From: Mauremys mutica
Lineage: Eukaryota; Chordata; Testudines; Geoemydidae
Reading direction: 5' to 3'
DNA: 64,000 nucleotides
NCBI RefSeq assembly: GCF_020497125.1
Contig: NC_059075.1
Coordinates: forward strand, 33,392,003-33,456,002
The notes below the pieces were generated by a model. That model saw only the letters and a program-made list of their open reading frames with translations. It was not told the origin of the DNA and did no database searches. Below, piece after piece: positions 49,313 through 61,469 of the stretch. How positions within the stretch are numbered: position 1 is the first letter of the stretch; every line of letters begins with the position of its first letter. The translations under genes were made by a program, and so were the position numbers.

Positions 49313-50082
49313 TGTCACAATTCAGGGCAGTTGCACCATATTTCCCCTCCATGGTCCCTTGAGGCACCCCTGAGGCTCCAGGCTCCTCAGCTGTCACATC
49401 TCTTGGGTGGAGACCCATGTCTCTCTCCCCCCGGACCAGGGGCTTTTCCAGGCTACACAGTTCCCTGCTTACACTGTGATAGTCCCAGCAAGCCAGACTG
49501 CCTAACCAGGCCAGTGTCTGCACTTTGCTTTCTCTTTGAAGGCTACGAACAACATAATTGGTAGCAGTTATAACTTACCACACAGCCCTTTATAAGCAAG
49601 CACATTTATTCTTAAGGGGAAAGTATTACAGAGAAAACATTAAAAACAATAAAAGAACCTGCATGCATGTTAATAAGCTTACCCAAGATCACCTGTGTCT
49701 TATGGGGCCCCGGTAGGCCAAAGTCCTTCCATCCCTTCCCAGGAAGAATTGGAACCCCATTGGACAGAAGGGCCTGTCCATTTGTTTGATCAGAAAGAAA
49801 GGCCCTGAGTCAGTTTAAACTCAGGCTATTTATCACAGAGTCTTTTCTTTGCCTGTTGGTCTCTGTGGAATCTAGTTTGAATTAGTATATGCGAGCCTCC
49901 CCAGGAGGTGGTATCTCTCTGGGGAGATTACAAACTGCCTGATTTGCCTTAACCACCTATTGTTTTAGTTCCTGTAGGAGCTGTGGTAGCCCTTCCCCAT
50001 GGAATAGAACAGTCCTACAGAAACTATTCATTTAAAACAATGGACCCCAAAGATGCTGCATGGAGTTGCAATGTTTGTCACA
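49313..50082 (-). mobile_element. retroviral LTR with polypurine tract
   Basis: A 770-bp unit TGTCACAATT...GTTTGTCACA (TG...CA on either strand). On the minus strand it is directly preceded by CATGGGGAGA, a polypurine tract, so it is a 3' LTR. Internal retroviral sequence seems to be lost beyond about 50280. No flanking duplication is found. Confidence 0.58.
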
Positions 50083-50899
50083 TCTCCCCATGAAGAAGTT
50101 ACATACATTTAACACCATAAGGTGTTTCAAGAGTATTTCAGGAAATACCATATCTGTCACAAAAGTTATATAGCTCAAAATATCTCATGCACAGCTGTAG
50201 GATAATGTAATAAATCCCACTCAACATATACAAAAAAAGTTTTCAGGTGATACCAAAGAGGACAAGTAATAATTTCAGACCTTCAATATTTAGTTGGTAA
50301 AATACATAGATAGATACATATATAAAATAGAGATATAATGATCTAAATCACAAAGGAATGCAATTTTAAAAATCTAAGGTCCGCCTGTAAGAGGCACAAA
50401 TAAGGTTGCAGACAAGGCTCTTGCAGTGAATATACCTACTAATTATACTTTGTGTGGCTGTCTTTGCTAAACATGACTACAAAAACTCAAGAAGTTAAAG
50501 AATAGATGCATGTTTAATCTATTTGAAAACGTTTAATTTAGAACAATGGAAAAACACCATCTCAATGGTATTCTGAACTCCAGTGTATCAGATCTTTAAA
50601 GGCATATGGAGCCAAAAGGGTCTTTGAAAAGATTACCTCTTTTGCTGGAGAAAACTACTGTGTCAACAGGACCTGCAAATACTCAGACATCATTAGTAGT
50701 TCTGAAAATACACTGGCTCGGGTGAATCCTTCCCATTCATTTTAAGATTAATCCTTAAGAGCTATAGAACATTTAACTGCAGGGAAAACAGCCACCCTCG
50801 TCATTTCAGTCATGGACTGCCCAAGAAATTAGCCAGGTTGAACCCAGGCTACAGTAGGCTGCTGTTTAATAAAGTTATTAGAATGCTGGCAGGCTGCTG
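50083..50899. other. mostly unassigned, possible retroviral leftover
   Basis: The first 200 bases may belong to the retrovirus whose LTR precedes them; the rest is ordinary AT-rich DNA. Confidence 0.3.
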
Positions 50900-51329
50900 C
50901 TGAGATTAACTCTTCTTTGAATAGTGTCCCTATGGGTTCTCCACTGTAGGTGCAGCAGCACTCCCTGCCCCTAGGATCGGAGATCTTCATCAGCAGTGCC
51001 TGTCAGACTGCACATTCGCACCTCCCCTCTCTTGTGCTGTGAGCGGGACGTATATATATATTATTGTGCTGTCTGACTGCCCCCCGCCCAGTTTCTTCTC
51101 TACCACCTTTGGTTTGGGACGGAATCCGCAGAAGAGCCCGCTTCTCCTTTTTCCCTCATTAGAGTAGTGCCTTACCTGTCAGTTTTAGTGTAGTTTAGAA
51201 CTTCTTCTTCTTCTTTCCTCTTATATAAAAAAAATTGCTTTCGCTTCACCTTTATTATTATCTCATCAATTAGGTTTTCATTTCCCTGCTTCTCACACTT
51301 CCGAACAGGAAGCTTTTTTCCTCACCCTT

Positions 51330-52274
51330 ATGCCCAGATCTCCCAGGTTTAAGAGGTGCATCTCTTGCTGTAATGCCCTCCAGTAATGGACAGCCACCTG
51401 CAGTGTGTTCGCTGTCTGGAAGAGGGACACATTCCAGAAAAGTGTTCCTACTGTCACAACTTGACTGCCAGGGCCAGAAAAGACTGGAACATTCGGTTAT
51501 GATTTCTTCTCATGGAGAAATCACAGCGCCCAGCATCGAACCCAGACTCTCCCCCTGTGTGGCTTTCACGCTCTGCCAGGTTGCCTGCCGATCCTCATTC
51601 CCTACGTCCCTCTAAGAGAAAGTTGTGTCTTTCTCGCTCTGACAAGAAAACAGGCTCCCTCCTCACACTCTGAGGCACAGCCTGCCAGAACACCTTCCCT
51701 TGTGAGGTCAGTTGTCTCAACATCATCTGACAGGGGACATAGCTCCAGGACCCAACTACCTCTGGTTCCGGGATGAAACTGCAGTCTAGGGACCCTAACC
51801 AGGCAAAGCTACAGCCCTCAGCACCATCTCTTGGCACTGGAGACCACGACATTCTGACTTCAGGAGCTTGGCACTGACAAAACCACTGGCACTGGCGTCC
51901 TTTTCAGCACAGCTGAAACCGTTGACACAGAGCAAGTCCTTGGCCCTGCCAAAACTGCCAGCACCGACCAAGTCCTTAGCACCAACAAAGCTGTCAGCAC
52001 CGAGCAAGTCCTCAGCACTAACCAAGTCTTCAGCTCCACCTGGGCACCCAGTCATCTACTGGTGCTGATGATGCTCCTTCCTCCTCCCCAGGAATTTAGA
52101 TACCGTAAAGACCAGCTTGTATCTGACATGCCCGAGTCACCTCTGCTCAGACATGACCTCCTCCCACTTCCACCCTCCTCTCTGGACTCATGAGATTCCT
52201 CCCTTTTCCCCCTGACAAGGGCACCCTCAGTGACAGGGAGGAAGAGGAGAAGGAGGAGTGCTCCATCACACCCT
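51330..52274 (+). pseudogene. DIRS-D gag-like gene, first part
   Basis: SPRFKRCISCCNA at 51338 and CHNLTARARKDWNI-type text at 51450-51490 form the Cys-rich start. A Ser/Pro/Thr-rich stretch with LPAPTKSLAPTKLSAPSKSS (51945-52010) follows. Frames change often. It stops at the retroviral insertion and continues at 55375. Confidence 0.6.
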
Positions 52275-52380
52275 TGTAGTAGTAGAATTTTAAACCACAC
52301 TTCCATATAGAGTTAATCGGGCCATCAAACACATAAACAACAAATTCAAAAACAAAATCCCACAAAAACAGCCCTATAAA

Positions 52381-54240
52381 AAACAAAAACTCAAATCATA
52401 TATCTCAAAATAAAATTAAAAATCACTCACTAAAATCAAAATAAATAAGCCCTTACTCCATAGTAAACCGCCTTAGCCCATTACTATACCATATTAAAAA
52501 AAATAAAAAATAAAATAAATACATATTTCACAAATTAAATTATTTACATAAATAATATTGTTTACATTCTTTGGGGGAAAAAAATCCCAAAACCTAAGCA
52601 CAAGGTGCTGCTTACCCACCACAATTTTAATCCACAAAAAATAAAATTCCAGTATAAGGTCTGGCTTTAGCTACTTCTAAAAACTTTTAGAACCCAAATA
52701 ATGAAAGCAATGATAAAAAAAAATGCAGCCCTCCTTATAAGTCAATATTTTTACAAAATAATTCACTCCCTGCCAGCCAATCATAAATTCCTACCCATAA
52801 TCCAATAATCCTCAAAAAATGGTATAATAAAAATACTAGCCAACTCTTAAACCCCTTTAAAATACCAATATATATGCCTTAAAAAAACAAAACAAAAAAA
52901 CCCTTAAGGTTCACCTTATAAACACCACAAAAATACCAAAACACTAAAAAATAAAGGTTAAAATAAAAATTCCCTATAAAAATACCACCTAAGTTCCAGC
53001 TACCCACAATTACCATATTAATAAAATAAGTCCATTAAAACATAAACAATACTAACAGTTATTGTAAAATACTATCCAGTACCCTGTAATAAATTAAACC
53101 TGTAGTTCCCAAACACGTGCACCAAAACCTAAACCAAAAACTATGCATTCAAAAAAACACCCCAATTAAAATTTAAAAAAACAATTCAAAGTAGTCCAGT
53201 AACAGTCTTATTAAATCCCCTGTTAATAAAAATAAAAATTAGTAAGTATTAAACTCAATTAAACATATCTAAATTAAAACCCAAATGTCCACCCTACTCC
53301 CTCCCTATTATAACAGCCTAAATAAAAACATATCAACACTCCAATAACAAAACAAAACAAAATATAATAAACACCATATTAAAAATTTTAGCTTTAAAGC
53401 AAAAATTATAATTACTATAAACCTAAAGGTAATTAAAAATAAGTTAAGTTTCTTGTCACAACTGCAAAATAATCTCATTCACAAACAAGCAAATAATACT
53501 ATAAATTTAATACAAATATATCTAATAAACCTGAAAGAAACATTAAAATATGTAGCGGTGGCAAAATAACCTTCTAGCTGCTATATAAACAACATATACA
53601 AATAAAAAATAAAACTGCCTTAGCCATAAAATGTACTAAAAAGCAAATTTTTAGTTTAGCATCACTTAAACACTAAATGTTTTGGGTAATATCTAAAATG
53701 TTCAAATATTAACACATCTTTTAAAGCAACAAAAAAAAAATCCTTATTCACATACAAATATAAATAAATTAAATATGTTTCCAGCATAATTAAGCCTAAT
53801 TTGTTATTAAGTAAAATTATTATTAAAATTACTCACCAACAATCTATAAAAACAAAAATATAAAAAATAAGCCTTCTCCCAAAATTAACCATAAAATCCT
53901 TTTGGCTCCTCCGGGTTATAGGTCAATAAGCTAAAAATAAATAAATAAATAATCAAAAATGTACAAAATAAAGCCCTCAAAAATGGGTGTGCTTTTCCCT
54001 ACCTGTCACCACAAAACCATGCAAGAGAAACACATCACTAAAAACATATATATAAAATAAACTAAAAAAGTAACTCAGTTTTTACAACACACACACAAAA
54101 AGCCCTTCCCACCCTTCAAATATTACATGCCAATCAAATATTCTATGCCAATAAAAACATACTAAAAATTGCTAAATCTAAAAAAACCCTAACAGCCTAT
54201 CATTTAATACAATATTTTTACAGGCTGGTTCCTGACCTCT
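52381..54240 (+). other. GA-depleted tract (candidate G-to-A hypermutation)
   Basis: In these 1860 bases I count about 127 G on the + strand: about 49 followed by T, 46 by C, 23 by G and only 9 by A, although A makes up nearly half of all bases. Tracts of 180 to more than 400 bases contain no GA at all (for example 52741-53520). No + strand open frame over 60 codons exists. The pattern is directional and context-specific, as left by deamination of TC on minus-strand cDNA. Confidence 0.72.
52545..52850 (+). pseudogene. reverse-transcriptase fragment with altered catalytic box
   Basis: A frame from 52545 reads Y-I-N-N followed by IVYILWG where an RT carries Y-x-D-D. Both Asn codons are AAT, one GA-to-AA step from Asp. 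The frame then stays open for about 85 codons with one TAG, including NFNPQKIKFQYKVWL, resembling the RT region after motif C. The two catalytic Asp are therefore lost. Identification as RT rests on this box, the frame and the retroviral context. Confidence 0.5.
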
Positions 54241-54455
54241 AAGAGAACATTGTCTATTAAGTTTCATCCATTAATGTTCGTCCATTAATATTGTCCTGTG
54301 TTTGCTTGCTAAAAATGTATTGTGTGCTATTAAGCAAAAAAAAAGTTTATTAAATTACAACCACAAGCTCAAATTATCTCTCAATATATTGTTATAAAAA
54401 TTGTATTAAATATGACCCACTCAAGTATTTTTCTTGAGGGGTCAAAAGGGGGACA

Positions 54456-55374
54456 TGTAGTATTAGAATTTTATGTTTATATTAATATAATTTAAAATAA
54501 AAAAAGAATAATATAATGAAGCATGTATTAAATGTATTGGTGTATTATTTGATCATATCCTGCCAGCCACTCTTTTTAAATAACAGAAAGGAATGGTCTA
54601 ATGGGCCATTGGTAAAAATACATCAGCCAGAATCTGTGTCTGGACTGATTTCAAGGCAGTGACAAACCTTTAAGGCTCACCAATTTGTTGTATGTTTAGC
54701 ATTTTAAAATAAGTTAAAAAATGCAGTAATTGTCCTTCTTTTACACTGCAGTGTTCCTGTTCAAAATGTTCTGTGTAAATTAATTGTTTTGTGTGTAAAT
54801 AAAAAAAGTATGTGTTAAAAAATAAATGTAAAGGCCATCGCTAAACCAAATGTACAAAAAAAAACCAGCCAAAGACAGGTGCAAGAGTGCCGGAAGGCTG
54901 CAACACGCTCCTATTGAAATGTCAAAAAAGGGCAAATTAACAGCTCTAAAAATGAGACAGGTATCCATCAATAGGAACAAAATAGCTGTAATAAAAAATA
55001 AAAGAAACAATTAAAAAAAACAAGCCCTCGTCAAACAACAATTACTGCATAACAGAGCAAAACTCATTGGTCCCAGTAAAAAAAAATCACTATATAAACA
55101 GGGTGCCTTGCCATAAAATTTTGGGTTCGTCCTGCCAAGACTTCCCCAGAGCATCGTGTCACAACCGACAGAACCTGGCTCCTCCCTACTGGTGATCAAC
55201 CTAGCTGGCCACTAGGTTGATCTGGACTGGTAACTATAACATCGACTGGCGGGACAGTGTGCATGGTGTGTGTATGTGTAACTAAAAAACATGCTAATTG
55301 CTGTATTCTCAATAAATGCAGCGTGTTGCCTTCTCCCCTATAAAAAATCTTGTGTGCTTTGTATAAGCATAACA
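54456..55374 (+). repeat. 3' LTR of the defective retrovirus
   Basis: 919 bp, TGTAGTATTAG...ATAACA, with TATATAAAC at 55092 and AATAAATGCAG at 55312 in proper order. GA occurs about 27 times by hand count, unlike the interior, so the LTR composition is ordinary. Confidence 0.72.
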
Positions 55375-56750
55375 CCCTCTTATTCAAAACAGGCTTCATC
55401 TACACATCCTCACTATTCACAATCCACATCTGGACCACTGTCCTCTTGTGGACCACTGTGGATGCAACTACATTTTCCACTCCCTCCACATTGGTCATAT
55501 TGGGACCCTTGGGACATGCACAGGGCAAAATTTGGGAAGCCTCTCGTGGAGCAAAGCTGGAGACCTATATCTCTCCCTTCTCCATTGGTCTCTCGAACAT
55601 CAGAGATTGAACCTCCCCCAGTACTGGATGAGGAGGAAGAACAGGAGGAGGAAGCTCCACCAACATTTATATTTCTCCTCTTCTTCCCCCAATGAGGCTG
55701 TCAGGCCCCCACCTCCTGCTGCTGCTGACAGCTTCAGACACATTCACGAATTATTCCACAAGATGCAGTCTCCCTACAGATTCCTTTGGAGGAAGTGAAA
55801 GATCAGCAGCATAAATTGCTCAATGTCCTGCACACATTATTTTCCTCCAAAATTGCCCTACCTATCAACAAGGTTCTTCTCAATCCTGCAAAAGTGCTCT
55901 GACAGACCCCAGTGACCATCCCTCCAACCTGAAAATGGGCAGACAAAAATGTTCTTGCAAAAGATGTGGAATTTCTTTTCTTGCATCCCACCCCAAATTC
56001 CTTAGTAGTTAATGTGGTTCAAGAGAAGGGATTACAAATATCAATATTGATCTACCCATCACGACAGACAGTGGAAAAGCTTAATTTATTCGGACGCAAG
56101 ACTTATTCATCTGCCAGACTCCAATTTCTAATAGCTAATTACGAGGCTCTTACGGCCAAGTACAACTACTCCAAAATATAGGAACACGGCCATAACCTTC
56201 CTGGGGCCAAGAAAGAACAATTCCAGGTGCTTATATCTGAGGGACACCTCTTGGCCCATACAGCCCTACAGGCCTCATTAGACTCTGTGGATATCACCGC
56301 CCACTCCATCGCAACTGCATGGTTATGAAGTGGGCGCCATGACTGCACCTTTTAGGCTTTCCTAAGGAGTTACAAACCACAGTTAAAGACTTACCCTTTG
56401 AGGGCCCCAAACTATTCATGGCACATATGGTTGATTCCCTATCCACCCTTAAAGACTGCCGAGCTACTTGCCACTTCCTTAGTATTTACAAACCAGTGCC
56501 AAAGAGACACCTACGAAAGTATCATCTCCCGATGCGATCCTGACCACTGCGGTACATTCCTCAGCAGCACTATGACACTCAGCACCAACAATAAAAGCCC
56601 CCTACCAAATGTAGACAGGCCACTCCTCAATGGACTAGCTCTCAAATACCTGCAGCCAAGCAACAGTTTTGAAGGTGTGGTCAAGGCCTCAAGGAGGCTC
56701 CCCCCTTTTCCAGTCATATCAACCATCTTCGACATCCCACCAGTTTGGTG
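55375..56750 (+). pseudogene. DIRS-D gag-like gene, second part
   Basis: PPHWSYWDPWDMHRAKFGK is the same motif as in DIRS B. Acidic DEEEEQEEEAPP (about 55627-55660), then VEFLFLHPTPNSLVVNVVQE and KLNLFGRKTYSSARLQFLI at 55966-56150, and a degraded repeat of the ...TVKDLPFEGP block at 56380. Stops at several places. Confidence 0.65.
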
Positions 56751-57055
56751 ATCGATTAGCTCCGTTCTTTCCATCCTGGAGACTAATCACCTCAGACATA
56801 TGGATTCTAGAGATCATCAGGGAAGGATATTCCGTCCCTTTCCTATATCCTGCCCCTCCCACCTCTCTCCCCATCCCTCTTCAGGGACCCCTCTCATGAA
56901 CCCATTTTACGAGAAGAAATAAATCATCATCTGCACCTGTGAGCCATAGAACTGGTCCCTTCCCAACATAGAGGAATGGGTTTCTATTCCCATTTTTTCT
57001 GATCCAGAAGAAATCCAGTGGCTGGTGGCCGATCCTGGACCTTCAAAACCTAAAC

Positions 57056-57838
57056 ATGTTTGTCAAACTTCAACACTTCAAGATGGTTACCTTTTCTACC
57101 ATTATCCCAGCACTGGAACAGGGGGACTGGTTCTCGGCCCTTGACCTCCAAGATGCGTATTTCCATTTCACAATACACCCGGCCCACAGATGGTTTCTCT
57201 GTTTCACCATGGGAGCCAACCATTATCAGTACAAGGTACTGCCTTTTGGACTATCAACAGCCCCTTGTGTATTCTCCAAAGTCTTTGCGGTAGTTGCTGC
57301 CTACCTAAATAAAAAAGGCACTGTCATCTTTCCATACTTAGACGACTGTCTCCTCAAGATCTCATCCAAAGCCAACACTCTTAGTACAGTCCAGGTCTCA
57401 ATGGACCTTTTCATGAATCTAGGCCTCCATGTGAACTTGGAGAAGTCTACTTTAATACCAATACAACACCTGGAGTTCATCACCACACAACTAGATGCCA
57501 TACAAGACAGAGCCTTCCTTCCGCCTCACACATTCTTGACTGTAGTGGATCTTGTATCCAAGGTGCAAGCCTGTGCCCAGATTTCCAACAGAATGTGTCT
57601 CCAGCTAATAGGATACATGACAGCCACCACATTCATGGATAAAGCACGCACAATTACACATGCAATGTCTTCGGTCATATGTCTGTACAGCATATGTCCC
57701 TCACAGACACAGCAGCCACAAACTGTTATCCATGCTGAGGACGGTCAAGGACTCACTACTCTGGTAGACACAGCCCAAGAACATCTGTGTCGGGGTTCAT
57801 TTCCTTCAGCCAGCACCAATCACGATTCTAACAACTGA
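57056..57838 (+). pseudogene. DIRS-D reverse transcriptase, long open frame
   Basis: 260 codons open. FSALDLQDAYFHFTIHPAHR (motif A), KVLPFGLSTAPCVFSKVFAV (motif B) and VIFPYLDDCLLKI (motif C, Y-L-D-D), then LFMNLGLHVNLEKSTLIPIQ and CLQLIGYMTATTF in the thumb. The catalytic residues are all there. The finger region upstream (about 56880-57050) is in other frames (GFYSHFF, GWWPILDLQNLN), so the protein is N-truncated. The best-preserved RT in the window. Confidence 0.8.
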
Positions 57839-58632
57839 TGCCTCCTTCATCGGTTGGAGAGTGCACCCTCACACTCATACAGTGGAGGGCAGATGGTCTT
57901 TAACCAAATCTACCCTACACATCAGCCTCCTAGAGCTACAGGTGGTCTGCAATGCCTGTTGATGTTTCCTCCCACTGATTGCATATCGCACCATCAAAGT
58001 CATGATAGACAATATCGTCTGCATGTTTTTACATCAACAGACAAGGCAGACCAAGGTCCCACTCTTTACACTCGGGGGCACTGATATTATGGTGATGGTG
58101 TATCCAACATGACATCAACATCTCAGCCACATACCTCCCTGGACACCAGAACATCACTGTGGAGTCATTGAGCAACAGATACTTCCATGATCACAACTGG
58201 GAACTGGATAAGCAAATCCTTCAGCTTATCTTCAGCCACTGGGGATTCCTTAACATAGATCTTTTTGCCACACCACAAAATGTCCAATGCCCTCAATTCT
58301 GCTCAAGAGTGGGATTGGGACACAGGTCTTTAGGAGACACATTCCTCATCACATGGGGATGCACCACTGCTTTATGTCTTCCCTCCCTTCCCCTTTCTGT
58401 TTTGAGTACTCCACGAGATTCAGGGGGATTGAGCCCATGTCATCCTTATCACTCGAACATGTCCACAACAGATCTGGTATACTTACCTCTTTCACATGAT
58501 AGTATGCCAACCCATCTCCTCCATCCAACTCCACAACTCATTTCACAGGATGTGGGTCACATCCTCCATCCCAATCCACAGATGCGCCACCTCAAAGCCT
58601 GGCTCTTCTGTGGTTCTAGGATTTGGAAATAA
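57820..58632 (+). pseudogene. DIRS-D RNase H and following region
   Basis: LTTDASFIGWRVHPHTH near 57832, LHISLLELQVVCNAC near 57915 and IKVMIDNIVCMF near 57990 are the RNase H blocks. 58159-58380 (ESLSNRYFHDHNWELDKQIL, GFLNIDLFATPQNVQCPQFC, GLGHRSLGDTFLITW) is the DIRS-specific region. Three frame changes. Confidence 0.7.
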
Positions 58633-59935
58633 CCTGTTCAGATGCAGTTAAACAGATACTCTTGAATAGCAGACGCAGCACGACTAGATGCACTTAATGT
58701 CACAAATGGACTAGGTTCCTATGCTGGTGCGTCTCCCATCAGGTTGATGCAATAAGCGCTTAACTACCACTTATCCTAGACTATATTTTACACCTTAAAT
58801 AAGAGGTGGGCCAAACTACAGTGGCCCGTGGGACCATCCTGCCCAGCCCCCGAGCTCCTGCACCGGGAGACTAGCCCCTGGCCCCTCTCCTTCTGTTCCC
58901 CCTCCCCCGCAGCCTCAGCTCTCTCGCTCTGCCACCGGTGCAGTGCTCTGGGTGGCAGGGCTCTGAGCTTCTGGGGCAGCGTGGCTGCAGAGCTGGGCCT
59001 GACCCAGTGCTGTGTGGTGGCGGTGGTGGCGTGGTCTAGCTCCAGCCGGGCGGTGCGGCTGTAGCACCGCTAGCCACCAGTGTGTCAGGCAGCACGGTAA
59101 GGGGGCAGGGAGCAGGGGGGGTTGGATAGAGGGCAGGGGAATTTGGGGTGGTGGTCGGGGTGGGGATGTGGATAGGGGTCGGGGCAGGAATGGGGTTGAA
59201 TGGGGGTAGGGGTCCCATGGGGGCAATCAGGAAGGAAGGGAGGTTGGATGGGGTGGTGGGCAGTCAGGGGCAGGGGTTCCACGGGCAGTCAGGGGTCAGG
59301 GAGAAGAGGTGGTTGGATGGGGCAGGGGTCCCGGGGGGGGGGAACATCAGGAATAAGAGGAGGGGTTGGATGGAGCGGCGGGGGTCCAGGGGCAGTCAGG
59401 AGAGAGGGAGCGGGGGTGTGTGGATGGAGCAGGGGTCCCGGGGGGGGTGTCAGGGAACAGGGGGGCTTAATGGGGCAGGGGTCCAGGGGGGCAGATAAGA
59501 AGTGGGGCCCAGGCCACGACTCCCTCCCCTAACCAGCCCTCTATACAATTTATGAAACCTGATGCGGCCCTTGGGCCAAAAAGTTTGCCCGACCCGGCCT
59601 TAAATGGTCAGGATTATCCACCAGCTCCATTCATGTGCATTTGGCAGCCATCTCCACTTTTCACTGCCACAATAGATGGTCATTCTGTCTTCACACATCC
59701 ACTCATAAAATGTTTCCTGAAGGGTCTCCAAAATATTTATCCCCACATACAAGATCCAACCCTGGCCTTGTTCTACACTCTCTTACTAGACCTCTGTTTG
59801 AACCAATGGCGACATTCTTACGTTCACTTATCAATGAAAACAGCCTTTCTTGTCTCTATCACCTCTGCCCGAGGGGTCGGCGAAATTGGGGCGCTTATGA
59901 CCCTTATATCCTCCATACACACTTTTTCATAACTC
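58633..59935 (+). pseudogene. DIRS-D tyrosine recombinase, split by a MITE
   Basis: Before the MITE: AVKQILLNSRRSTTRCT-type text at 58650-58700. After it: VHLAAISTFHCHN (about 59633-59672), KGLQNIYPHIQDP and ARGVGEIGAL (59863-59895, the catalytic Arg I region). It ends near 59935, so the C-terminal catalytic residues are missing. Confidence 0.62.
58801..59597. mobile_element. hAT MITE with 8-bp TSD
   Basis: Flanked by the perfect 8-bp duplication CCTTAAAT (58793-58800 and 59598-59605). Inverted ends: AGGTGGGCCAAACTACAGTG, GCCCG on the left against GGGCCAAAAAGTTTGCCCGA on the right. The interior from about 59090 to 59490 is a G-rich array (GGGGCAGGGGTCCCGGGGGG and variants). It cuts the DIRS-D recombinase. 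Confidence 0.82.

Positions 59936-61469
<1,534 letters not shown>

Larger units (their letters stand above)
52275..55374 (+). mobile_element. defective retrovirus with edited-looking interior
   Basis: Begins TGTAGTAGTAGAATTTTA and ends ...GCATAACA, flanked by the 4-bp duplication CCCT (52271-52274 and 55375-55378). A complete 3' LTR (54456-55374) is preceded by a polypurine tract AAAAGGGGG (54445-54453). At the left only about 18 bases match the LTR start, so the 5' LTR, gag and most of pol are deleted. The interior is extremely A-rich and G-poor on the + strand and nearly free of GA. A 4-bp duplication suits gamma- or spuma-type integrases; class is otherwise open. Confidence 0.75.
50900..59935 (+). 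mobile_element. DIRS retrotransposon D, interrupted by a retrovirus and a hAT MITE
   Basis: The left terminus (GTGTCCCTATGGGTTCTCC, ACTGTAGGTG, GGAGATCTTCATCAGCAGTG) is related to that of DIRS B. gag is split by the retroviral remnant at 52275-55374. Reverse transcriptase (57056-57838), RNase H and recombinase follow; the recombinase is split by the MITE at 58801-59597 and ends near 59935 without the right terminus. Excising both insertions restores the order of DIRS B. Confidence 0.8.

Noticed and set aside
52381..54240. CpG methylation decay as the cause of the odd composition
   Set aside because: CpG decay removes CG, giving TG and CA; it does not remove GA while keeping GT and GC, and it would not stop at the polypurine tract.
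52381..54240. Naturally A-rich viral genome (lenti- or spuma-like) as the only explanation
   Set aside because: Such genomes are A-rich but not nearly devoid of GA, and the Asn-Asn in the catalytic box argues for change after function. Not fully excluded without relatives.
59148..59532. Gly-rich open frames of over 100 codons
   Set aside because: Products of the G-rich array in the hAT MITE.
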